A program made the translations under genes and the position numbers. DNA of 64,000 bases, taken from the NCBI GenBank assembly GCA_020284085.1, contig JACEVL010000694.1, positions 1 to 64,000 of the forward strand, written 5' to 3'. Shown here piece by piece: positions 56,165-64,000 of this stretch (position 1 is the first letter of the stretch; each line of letters begins with the position of its first letter). The stretch is from Aporrectodea caliginosa. Taxonomy: Eukaryota; Annelida; Clitellata; Crassiclitellata; Lumbricidae. Below the pieces are notes generated by a model. It ran no database searches. It saw only the letters and a list, made by a program, of their open reading frames with translations, and was not told where the DNA came from.

Positions 56165-56365
56165 CAGAGGTGCAACTATAAAATGTTTCCTGAGGTGCTC
56201 ATTTTGCAAGCGCCGAAGGCACGAAGCCGTGAGTGCTGAGTTCCCATGCGTTTAGGCCTAACGACTAGGGTGTCTAAGGGAGCTTCGTGAGCTCCCTCCG
56301 CGGGGTCTGGGGCGGAGCCCCAGAAGCCAACGCATTTTGTAGCAATTGCTATCAAATCGAACACA
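56165..56365. mobile_element. GC-rich MITE-like repeat
   Basis: GCAAGCGCCGAAGGCACGAAG, CCTAACGACTAGGGTGTC, GGAGCTTCGTGAGCTCCCTC (palindromic), GGGTCTGGGGCGGAGCCCC (palindromic). The same ordered words, diverged, lie within the MITE at 16.48-16.60 kb. Boundaries are uncertain. Confidence 0.55.
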
Positions 56366-56769
56366 TGCTAGGCTCTCTTGTTTTCCAGCAGTTTCTGAAG
56401 GATAAAGTTATGAAAACTTCATGGTTTATCCAGATTCACAGACTGACACCACAGCAATTTCACGCCTTCGGCTCTTTCAGAAGTGTCTAGTTGATTTTTG
56501 CAGTCAAAATTCATTTCAAAAATATTTTTTTTCTGTTTTTGTAAATTGGCTATGCATTTTGTCTAGTTGTATAGCCGATCGATGCCGCTACCTTGTTAGC
56601 AGATATATAGGCTTTGCAATCCTGTGGCACACATAGTTTTCCTCAGGTGACTTATTGTGAGTTGAAGCCGAGAAAATGCTGTCCGGAACAAAATATGAAT
56701 GGTAGGGCAAGGGCATCGTCATGCGGTGCTGGAGCTGGCTGAGTTTTGTATAACGAAACAATTCAATTC

Positions 56770-57168
56770 AATTTAATTTAGGCGAGAGGTGGGCCACGAT
56801 TAAACATTTTAATCGAAATTAATCGCAGGATTAAAAATTTTAATAACGCGCATAATTTTTAATGCAGGTCACAAAGATAACAAGTATAGGCCTATAGCCT
56901 ACAACTAGGCTACTCTGCGGACTCTGAGTAGTTAGGTTGAATATGCCCTGTATAAATGCTTGCTCTTACTACTTGTTTTTACTTTTAAGTTTTTACTTTA
57001 AAGTTTAAATTGAGCGGTTCAATCACGAATTGTTTTAGCGCATTTCTATAAATAGGCCTAATTGGGCGCAGTGACAATCGCATTAACTGCGTTAAAAATT
57101 AAATCGCTTTAATTAATTAACGCATTAATCGCGTTAATAATGCGTTAAACGCCCAGCCCTAATTTAAT
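56770..57168. mobile_element. hAT-like MITE with candidate 8-bp duplication
   Basis: The left end contains GAGGTGGGCCACGATTAAAC. The right end reads inward AGGGCTGGGCGTTTAACGC. AATTTAAT flanks both sides (56,770-56,777 and 57,161-57,168), but the target is AT-rich and the left end is irregular. A second left end lies at 45,505. Confidence 0.6.
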
Positions 57169-57719
57169 TCCAATTGACAATTTTCAACTCTTATTAAGCC
57201 ATTACTTCCTTCTGACCTGTTTTTTGCCTTTGTTTTTCTTTGTATACCTACAGCGTTTTGTGTGTTGTTAACTCAATAAACGAATGTATGATCATGAAGT
57301 CGTATGTTGTCTCTCAACAATTTCTGGGTCTTGCTGGTGAATTACGTAAAACTGCGATAGTGGGTGTTTTATAGGTCTAGGTGCATTGTATTGTATTGTA
57401 TCAATACGTTGTATTGAAGGCATTTAACTTGACAAGTTCATTCAGTTATGAAACAGTCAAGATAAGACTCAGTGGATGTGACAATCGGGTACACCGTAAA
57501 CTAGGCCCTATAGTTGTTAGGGCCTACGAAAACTCAGACGATAAAACCGGAAGCGCGTATATGACGTGCGATTTGATGAAAACTTAACTAGAATGTACAA
57601 TTCAGGAATAAGGTGGAGAAACAAGTTACACTTACATGGTAGAACATATTCAGAAATCAAAATGACAACATGCAATTTCATTGGAATCTTTAAAAAAATT
57701 AAATGCTGTTGAAAGTGAC

Positions 57720-58085
57720 TGTGAACAAATGTTTTGCATATATAATGAGCACAGGTGTTCTTTAGGTTGATATATATATAATGTGTATCGATTGTTAAGC
57801 GTTTTAGTCTTAGGCCTTAGTTGCGCTGTCGGCTCGTGGGCGCTTGGCCTAAAGTGGCCTAAACATTGGCTGACGGTAGATTGTTTTACACGTGCAGTTA
57901 GCGCGCCAAACTTAGAAACTGCTGATGACAGTGAATTTGAACTATACAGTGTAGTACAGTTGTTTTAAGGCAAGAGTTGAGTTGTTTGTTATTAAACTGT
58001 GTTTGAAGAAAGAAAGAAACATTCAAAGAACTGTGTCAATTTAATTCCTAAACAGTTAGAAGACGTTGAGCAATTTATATGTAGA
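57720..58085 (+). repeat. 5' LTR
   Basis: Starts TGTGAACAAATG, contains a TATA-like ATATATATATAATG at about 57,770-57,783 and a polyadenylation-type ATTAAA at about 57,991. It shares 366 bp with the 3' LTR with a single difference (TTCCTAAACA versus TTCTTAAACA). Confidence 0.93.
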
Positions 58086-58880
58086 TGACATTGCTGTGCA
58101 TTCAGATGATTGGAAGATTCATTTACAGCATTTAGATGCATATTTAATGCAAATGAGACTGCATAACATTACTCTGAACTTAAAGAAATGTATCTTTGGT
58201 AAGAGTGAGGTAAAGTTCATCGGTCATGTGGTTGGTTCTGGAACGATTCAAATGAATCCAGATAGAATTGAAAGTTTAATTAATTTGAAAACCCCAGAAA
58301 CGAAGAAACAAGTTAAGCAATTGCTTGGATTTTTTGGTTACTATAGACAGTTTATCAAAGATGTCGCACAGATTGCGAAGCCTCTATCTGATTTGACAAG
58401 TAAACATGTTCCAGATAAGATTGATTGGACTGATAGACATCAACAGGCATTTAATTTACTTAAAGATGCTGTACGCTCTAAAGTTGTTTTATATGTTTTG
58501 ATGTTGGAAAACCTTTTAATTTGTACTGCGATAGTAGTGATTTTGCAGTAGGAGCTGTGCTAACGCAGATGGATGATAAGGGAATAGAACGCCCTGTGTC
58601 ATTTATAAGTCAGAAGTTGACTGACACCCAGAAGAGATGGGCAACTGTAGAGAAAGAAGCCTATGCTATTGTTTGGGCTCTAAATAAGTTAAAAGAGATA
58701 ATCATTGGATCTAAAGTTCACATCTTTACCGATCACAATCCTTTAACTTATCTGACTGAATCTATGTCTAAGTCTGCTAAATTGGTGCGTTGGGCTTTGG
58801 CACTGCAAACTTTTGATGTAGAAGTTAATTATAAGAAAGGACGATTAAATGTTGTAGCAGATTGTTTATCTAGATTATAA
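58066..58880 (+). pseudogene. Ty3/Gypsy pol remnant: RT C-terminus and RNase H
   Basis: Frame 1 (58,066-about 58,490) starts at the palm catalytic motif YVDD and includes FIGHVV, then KQVKQLLGFFGYYRQFI, the RT thumb/connection typical of Ty3/Gypsy. One extra base near 58,495 shifts the frame. Frame 2 (to 58,880) is RNase H with YCDSSDFAVGAVL, KRWATVEKEAYAIVWAL, FTDHNPL and ADCLSRL. A stop follows and integrase is absent. The product could not support retrotransposition. Confidence 0.92.
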
Positions 58881-58995
58881 GATTGTTTATTTTACTGTTT
58901 TGTATAGTATTAAGTTTATTGCATAATTTAGTACATGATGATTTTGCAAATTTTTAAGTTTAATTTGCTCAATCCAAAGAAAGGGAAGGAGGTAA

Positions 58996-59365
58996 TGTGA
59001 ACAAATGTTTTGCATATATAATGAGCACAGGTGTTCTTTAGGTTGATATATATATAATGTGTATCGATTGTTAAGCGTTTTAGTCTTAGGCCTTAGTTGC
59101 GCTGTCGGCTCGTGGGCGCTTGGCCTAAAGTGGCCTAAACATTGGCTGACGGTAGATTGTTTTACACGTGCAGTTAGCGCGCCAAACTTAGAAACTGCTG
59201 ATGACAGTGAATTTGAACTATACAGTGTAGTACAGTTGTTTTAAGGCAAGAGTTGAGTTGTTTGTTATTAAACTGTGTTTGAAGAAAGAAAGAAACATTC
59301 AAAGAACTGTGTCAATTTAATTCTTAAACAGTTAGAAGACGTTGAGCAATTTATATGTAGAGACA
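58996..59365 (+). repeat. 3' LTR
   Basis: Preceded directly by the polypurine tract and TAA. It begins TGTGAACAAATG; I place the end at GTAGAGACA (59,365), giving TG...CA termini. The next bases diverge from the internal region of the 5' side. Confidence 0.9.
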
Positions 59366-59440
59366 AGGAAAGTTCTTGAGGTAGGTCACAACTAAGAAAG
59401 AAAAAGAGTTGGTGACAGTGACGTAGAGGAATTACACTGT

Positions 59441-59549
59441 TGCATGGACGCTGCATGGACGGCGTCCAGGCGGTGCTGCCTAATAAGTGGCAGGACGGCG
59501 TCCAGCCTTGAAAATAAGTGCCTGGACGCCGTCCATGACCGTCCATGCA
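59441..59549. repeat. GC-rich foldback, ~30-bp arms
   Basis: TGCATGGACGCTGCATGG...GCGTCCAGGC at 59,441-59,471 pairs with GCCTGGACGCCGTCCATG...CCATGCA at 59,520-59,549 with small mismatches. GTGCCTGGACGCC also occurs at about 56,025. Confidence 0.75.
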
Positions 59550-59574
59550 CACTTTAAGCCCTGACTCGATGGCA

Positions 59575-59770
59575 GAGCAGTTTTTCCGTTGTTTATCACC
59601 ATTGTGTGGCTGCTATGAGCCGTTCGCGACGACCTTACCGTAAGAGCTTTGGGTGGGTTGGTACTCTGGCGATTAAACGCATTGACTGCATTTATAGCAT
59701 CAGAGGAATGTGTGTTAAAGGTGTCCAAGTCGAACATTGTATTATCTGTTGCTTAGCGACATATTGGGCT
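59575..59770 (+). repeat. Module C copy
   Basis: TTTTCCGTTGTTTATCACC, ATTGTGTGGCTGCTATGAGCC, then AAAGGTGTCCAAGTCGAAC and TTGCTTAGCGACATATTGG. Confidence 0.6.
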
Positions 59771-59794
59771 TGGTGGGCGATGGATGATCATAAT

Positions 59795-59965
59795 ACTATC
59801 CGTACATTTATCAAGCGCCACTGCATAATAATCAAGCATCAATCGATGGCGCTGAGCAATCGTGAGTGAAGGACTTGCGAATAGTTCCTAAACAGTTATC
59901 ATGTAAGGGGAGGAGACTCGAACACGGACACTTCACGCTACAAGGTGAGGGTTCTAACCAATCCG
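59795..59965 (-). mobile_element. SINE-2 copy with tRNA-like head
   Basis: GCATCAATCGATGGCGCTGAG and CGTGAGTGAAGGACTTG are the inverted body. GGAGACTCGAACACGGAC and GTTCTAACCAATCCG are the inverted head. Confidence 0.65.
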
Positions 59966-59969
59966 TTAT

Positions 59970-60324
59970 GTATTGTATTGTATTGTATTTGAACACTTGT
60001 TATAGCGCCTCTACCAGCTTTCCTATTCAGAGGCGCTCCCGACTACTGCTGTAGTCGGAGTTTCACGCCGAAGCGCATGAGCAATTGCGAGTGAAGGACT
60101 TGTCCAGGGTCCCTACGCGACGGCTTTGAGGTGGATTCAAACCCGCAACCCTCCAGCTGCAAGGCACCGAACATACCCCCAAACCACCGCGCCCCAGTAT
60201 ATTGTGTTGTGTTGTGTGTTGTATTGTACTCCACGTTTATAATGTGACCGAGCCACCCGCAGTAAAGATCCGAGAAATTAATCTCTGATAAACCGACCCG
60301 ACCGGGAAGCGAACCCGGGGCGCC
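59970..60324 (-). mobile_element. Composite SINE (SINE-5 plus SINE-1), inverted
   Basis: SINE-1 fills 59,970-60,195 (B box GGATTCAAACCC). SINE-5 fills 60,196-60,324 (GGGAAGCGAACCCGGGGCGC). It has the same order and 5' boundary as 41,691-42,058. Confidence 0.8.
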
Positions 60325-60327
60325 ATG

Positions 60328-60525
60328 TATCCAGAGTTTAACGGCAGCTTATGACAACACAGGCCGTTGCATCGAGTAATTATTAATTTTTGGCATGTGT
60401 GTTTCCTTTTTAACGACTAGCTGTGTGGTAACAAAGACCATTAGCGTCGCCCTCCTCCTTTATTCAGGCTTGGGAGTCGGGACTGGCACTGTCAGAAAGC
60501 GAACAGTGGCGGAGTTATATTTTAT
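60328..60525. repeat. Diverged mini-element followed by module N
   Basis: TATCCAGAGTTTAACGGCAGC to TTTTGGCATG is a mini-element whose right half is changed. A complete N unit follows (TTTAACGACTAGCTGTG to AACAGTGGCGGAGTT). The N unit has a small internal duplication, GGGAGTCGGGACTGG. Confidence 0.6.
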
Positions 60526-60596
60526 TTTGGCATCAATTACCACAGTCTATATAAACACCATTCAACACCTCAAATAAAGGTACGACTAGATCTGAA

Positions 60597-60785
60597 CTTC
60601 ATCTGTCTGCTCCTGCGACCTCCATCTCCTGAGTCGACTTCTGGAAGCGCTTGGTCGTCTCTCGGCATCACGGATGGCAGACTCACGCTGCTTCTTGGCG
60701 GATCAGACGTTGCTGGACAACCGCCGCTTTGTCCAGACAGCTGACCACGGTCATTCGAGGATTGTGGATTACAGCGACGTCTAAC
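60597..60785 (-). pseudogene. Sans-like exon 2, broken copy
   Basis: The minus strand reads LDVAVIHNPRMTVVSCLDKA, then loses frame (a deletion where the other copy has DQMSSNV, and stops), then resumes KRFQKSTQEMEVAG. GTACCT follows at the position of the possible donor in the 46.6-kb copy. At 60,785 it joins ACATGCAGACAGGG. Confidence 0.65.
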
Positions 60786-60799
60786 ATGCAGACAGGGAG

Positions 60800-61065
60800 G
60801 CAGGTTTACAGCCCAACTGTGATTTCTCCCACTGATCTCTTGTTCTCCGTTCCAAAGCTAAGCACAACCCACCGTAGCCGACTGATTGTGTGCCTGCCTG
60901 ATCCTTCGACCTTCACCTAGAGCCTATTCTGACGTCATACACCTACCTACAAATTTTGTTTTAATGGCCCTGGAAACATAAAGTGTCGCTGAACAATGGC
61001 TGATGCCTTGGTCTCTTTAGACACCTTTATAACGCTCTGTATCAAATATATAAATTCTGCATTAA
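60800..61065 (-). repeat. LINE-like 3' end plus module C
   Basis: GACTGATTGTGTGCCTGCC, AAATTTTGTTTTAATGGCC, GTGTCGCTGAACAATGGC, TTAGACACCTTTATAACGC, ATATAAATTCTGC. Confidence 0.65.
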
Positions 61066-61251
61066 TAATATATGCCAAAAAACAGAGCTGTATTATGCCA
61101 AAAATAATCTTTGTCGGCGGCAACGGCCAATGTTGTCATAAGCTGCCGTTAAACTGAGGATCCATATGCCAAAATAATCTTTGTCGGCGGCACGGCCTGT
61201 GTTGTCATAAGCTGCCGTTAAACTGTGGATCCAATCCAATTATTAATAATA
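61061..61251 (+). mobile_element. Mini-element dimer with 10-bp target-site duplication
   Basis: Two tandem copies (61,088-61,160 and 61,163-61,237) plus an extra start (TATGCCAAAAAAC). ATTAATAATA flanks the whole at 61,061-61,070 and 61,242-61,251, so the dimer moved as one unit. Confidence 0.75.
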
Positions 61252-61294
61252 GACATTGACTGTAAGTTTCTGGTTCTGATTGTATTGCATATTT

Positions 61295-61560
61295 TCTGTA
61301 TTGTCGTCAACGGCCTTTGATGTCATAAGACGACGTTAAAATGTGGTTAAATTAAAAAAATTATTAATAATAGCAAATGTATTAATATTCGAACTATGGC
61401 ATTACCAGTTCCTAGCCTTGGGTAAGGAGAAGGGCGACGCTAAAAATCATCCGTGTTATGAAACAGTGTCGTTTACCAGCAAACGACTTACTGACAATCG
61501 CTACATTAAGGGATGTGATACGCCGAAATAATTTCTGCCGACGTCAACGGCTTAACATGC
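61295..61560. repeat. Module C central domains and inverted N
   Basis: GTCGTCAACGGCCTTTGATG at about 61,303, GGAGAAGGGCGACGCTA at about 61,426 (N, minus) and GCCGACGTCAACGGC at about 61,538. Confidence 0.6.
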
Positions 61561-62000
61561 ATTAAATTAGGTTCATTTATGCAGTGTCCATTTAAACTTG
61601 TTTTTCAGTGAAAAGAAAAATTCAGCCGTTTTGAATGTTCATTCGTACCTTAGATGGACATACAGCTAAGACACACAGACAGACAGGAGACAGACAGACA
61701 GATAGACAGGGACGGAAGCAGAAACATAGACAGGAGGGAGGTTGATTCATCGCCTCTTAATTATCCTGTTTCCTCTAATTAACTTTCTAGGACGCTGTAT
61801 AAATCTCAAGATTACGATTACGATTGATGCATCAATACACTAATCTGGTAAAGCAAGCTGAACGTTACCGGTCCTGGAAACCGTAAGATTTTTTTACAGG
61901 CCTCCAGGGGATTATGCGATTGTGTCGTTAAACACCTTTAAAACGTTCTTCGCCTTCGGTATTAATTCAGAAACTGCGTTTTCGTTAACGAATGTGTGTG
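61560..62000 (-). repeat. Exon-flank block, GACA tract, LINE-like 3' end, module C
   Basis: AAATTCAGCCGTTTTGAATG, GACA repeats at 61,676-61,710, GGGACGGAAGCAGAAAC, GACGCTGTATAAATCTCAAGA, then GTTAAACACCTTTAAAACG and TTAATTCAGAAACTGCG. It is the exon-bearing module without its exon. Confidence 0.65.
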
Positions 62001-62249
62001 CACGAAAATACGTGTAATTGTAAGGCGAACTCGACTTGAAAGGCTCTTTAAACCAAACGTAACAGTTAAATATAGTTTGCTTCTAATCGTAATATCGAAA
62101 TTAGTAAAGCACGACTCGTAAGCTAAGCGCAGGGCTCCAGGTTATTCACGAGCGCTACATCGTTTCAGAGAAGTTGCTCAAAGAAATATCGTGTCTCATA
62201 TCTCTGCGACTGTGACGGAGACTGGTTATCTTAATCTGCCAATCGATTC

Positions 62250-62780
62250 AGTGTTGACTGAAAATGAGCTATATTAAATGTCCTGATACCTTCATTCAAA
62301 GATTTCAGTAGGTAGCTATCAGTAGCTTCAGCACTTGAGAGTCTAGTGGTTAGCCTTATGGACTGTCAATCGAGAGGTCGGGTTCAAATCCCAGGCGAGG
62401 CAGAAATTTTGTTCGAGATTTGGGCTGCTTGCGCCGCATAACCAACTCCGATAGTATGAGTACTTTGGCCGTAGGCTGTTGGTGGGAAGATGAGACGGCG
62501 ATGGAGAGGATTGGCCACCCGCCCTAATTTGTGGAGGTTAAGAAAACACTGAGCTTAAGCTTAAGGAACTGCTCTTCTTTTTCTTCTTCTTCTTTGGTAT
62601 TTGAACCTGATACTTTGGGATGAGCACATCACACAACTATAGAAACCATTGTGCAGATTGAAGCACGTCTATTAAGGCCTCAATTTCGGTTTTACGACGC
62701 TGTTTCATAACGAAGCTGATTATCGTCTCCCTTTAATAAAGCCTTCGGACTGGCACTTCTCCATGGTAGGCGGGTTTTGC
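62250..62780 (+). repeat. tRNA-Asp-like repeat unit, last copy
   Basis: Head at about 62,329-62,402: GTCTAGTGGTTAGCC, GACTGTCAATCGAGAGG and GGGTTCAAATCCC. The body ends in ACGACGCTGTTTCATAACG and module N at about 62,725. Confidence 0.65.
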
Positions 62781-62789
62781 GTTGTGTGG

Positions 62790-63058
62790 AGACATCCTGT
62801 GTTCGGCAAGTTCCGTTGACATCGACAGATAACTAGCGTCGCCCTCCTTAATAATCCAGCCTTCGGACTGGCAACAGCCGATGTCACGCAATTTTTCCTG
62901 TGTTTATCACCATTTTGTGGCCGTCAATGGCCGTTCAAGTCGATCTTACCCTATAAGGAAGGCATCGAATTCGATCTAGCGATTGAAGACATTAGCATTA
63001 TAGCCTCAGGGAAAGAGTGTTAAAGGTGTCTAAGACGAGCATTGTATCATCTATTGCT
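62790..63058 (+). repeat. Modules N and C, truncated at the ambiguous base
   Basis: GCGTCGCCCTCCTTAATAATC, GTTTATCACCATTTTGTGGCC, GTTCAAGTCGATCTTACCC, AAAGGTGTCTAAGACGAGC, ATTGTATCATCTATTGCT. The expected continuation TAGCGACATCTTGTGG is absent. Confidence 0.7.
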
Positions 63059-63059
63059 N
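63059..63059. other. Single ambiguous base (N)
   Basis: The only N in the window. Module C stops exactly here, and the next 270 bp resemble nothing else in the window. Confidence 0.9.
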
Positions 63060-63334
63060 CAAGTTCTATTACATAATACGATTTGAGCTGGTCTTCCAGA
63101 TCAACTCCTCCCACATAATTATTTGTTGTATTCCTTCACCCATAATGGAACTTTGATAACAACCTTCACAGCGGAACCTTCTGACGTCTATCTATAGGTT
63201 CTGTACCTACGGATGGTTCTGAATTGGATATGAGATGGACAGCCTTTGTGTCCATCCATATCAAAAAGTTCATCTGCTTCTCCGTTGTTTGGAGGGACTG
63301 AATGTCACCTCTTGTATGCTTGCAGGCCCTAGGC

Positions 63335-63663
63335 ATATTTGTATGATATGTATGTAAGTATGGATGGATGGATGGATGTAAGTATGCATGTATACATGCA
63401 TTTATGTATGTATGTGTGTATGTATGTCTGTATGTATATAAGTATGTACGTATTTATGTGTATATGTATGTATATATGTATGTATGTATGCATGCATGTA
63501 CATATGTTTCTACGTATGCATGTATGTATGTATGTATGTATATATGTATGTACATATGGATGTATATATGTAATGTACATATGTATATGTCTATGTATGT
63601 TTGAATGCGTATTATATGTATGTGTGTAAGTGTGAATGCATTTATGTATGTCTCTATGCATGC

Positions 63664-63696
<33 letters not shown>

Positions 63697-63730
63697 TGTA
63701 TGTATGTATGTATGTATGTATGTATATGTA

Positions 63731-63761
<31 letters not shown>

Positions 63762-63870
63762 TGTATGTATGTATGTATGTATGTATGTATGTATGTATGT
63801 ATGTATGTATGTATGTATGTATGTATGTATATATGTAAATATGTATGTCTAATATGTTTTGTATGTACGA
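63335..63870. repeat. (ATGT)n microsatellite
   Basis: Degenerate at the left, nearly pure at about 63,665-63,830. All long frames here are repeat artefacts. Confidence 0.95.
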
Positions 63871-64000
63871 ATGCAAGTATGCATGAATGCATCAATGTAC
63901 GTTTTTACAATGCCCTTTCATGTACAGGCATTTTGTACATGCATTTTATGACATTGCCTAACGGACAATGGGACATATATGTCCCATGAAGATTTTCTTC

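Larger units (their letters stand above)
57720..59365 (+). mobile_element. Ty3/Gypsy-type LTR retrotransposon, internally gutted
   Basis: Two direct LTRs enclose only 910 bp. The left LTR (57,720-58,085) passes straight into the reverse transcriptase YVDD codons, so primer-binding site, gag, protease and the front of RT are missing. RNase H ends at 58,880 and no integrase follows before the purine tract AAAGAAAGGGAAGGAGG (ending about 58,992) and the right LTR. The order RT then RNase H fits Ty3/Gypsy. I found no target duplication. Confidence 0.9.

Noticed and set aside
63329..63989. Overlapping 188- and 140-codon frames
   Set aside because: Microsatellite (ATGT)n artefacts on both strands.

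Overview
This is animal nuclear DNA, most likely from a marine invertebrate; the sequence does not let me name the species. There are no bacterial operons, start sites or rRNA genes, and I find no intact host gene. The window holds long microsatellites (TAA, CATA, ATTC, GACA), several non-LTR retrotransposon lineages, tRNA-derived SINEs, piggyBac and hAT DNA transposons and one Ty3/Gypsy-type LTR element. The only host-gene-like coding sequence is a set of broken ankyrin exons resembling animal USH1G/ANKS4B (Sans/Harp).

The background is a dense mosaic of one diverged repeat system in both orientations. Module C (signature AAAGGTGTCTAAG, then TAGCGACATCTTGTGG, then CGTTAACGTCGAC) occurs about 40 times. 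Module N (GTCGCCCTCCTCC, then GGACTGGCAC) occurs about 25 times. A short central stretch of C (GTCAACGGCC, then GATGTCG or GCTGCCG, then TTAAAC) is shared with a separate ~90-bp mobile mini-element that has clean 9-12 bp target-site duplications. This looks like a conserved SINE-type domain, and I cannot match it to a named family.

Layout. 0.2-5 kb: C/N array, mini-elements and a hairpin. 5.2-5.8 kb: a piggyBac deletion derivative with an 85-codon ORF. 6.4-10 kb: LINE and SINE remnants and microsatellites. 10.2-13.2 kb: a LINE split at TTAA by a decayed 2.3-kb piggyBac element. 13.4-18 kb: C/N modules and a 277-bp hAT-type MITE with a recognisable empty-site paralogue. 18-21 kb: an inverted SINE pair, the first Sans-like exon copy and a 162-bp tandem duplication. 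21-28 kb: LINE fragments, mini-elements, tRNA-Asp-like units and a 390-bp TAA tract. 28.9-31.8 kb: a LINE RNase H reading frame interrupted by a TTAA-flanked MITE, then the longest reverse transcriptase remnant. 34-36.6 kb: two more exon-1 copies. 38-45 kb: SINEs, a composite SINE and an AT-rich stretch. 46.6 kb: an open exon 2. 47.7-53.9 kb: five LINE 3' ends and a perfect 35-bp hairpin. 53.9-57.2 kb: a 1.5-kb hAT element and a hAT-like MITE. 57.7-59.4 kb: a young but gutted LTR retrotransposon. 59.4-64 kb: more of the mosaic, a single N where a repeat copy breaks off, and a terminal (ATGT)n tract.

Nothing here works together as a pathway. The links are parasitic and evolutionary: SINEs share 3' tails with LINEs in the same window, DNA transposons and SINEs nest inside older repeats, and a segmental module (Sans-like exon, GACA tract, LINE-like 3' end, module C) has been copied about six times.
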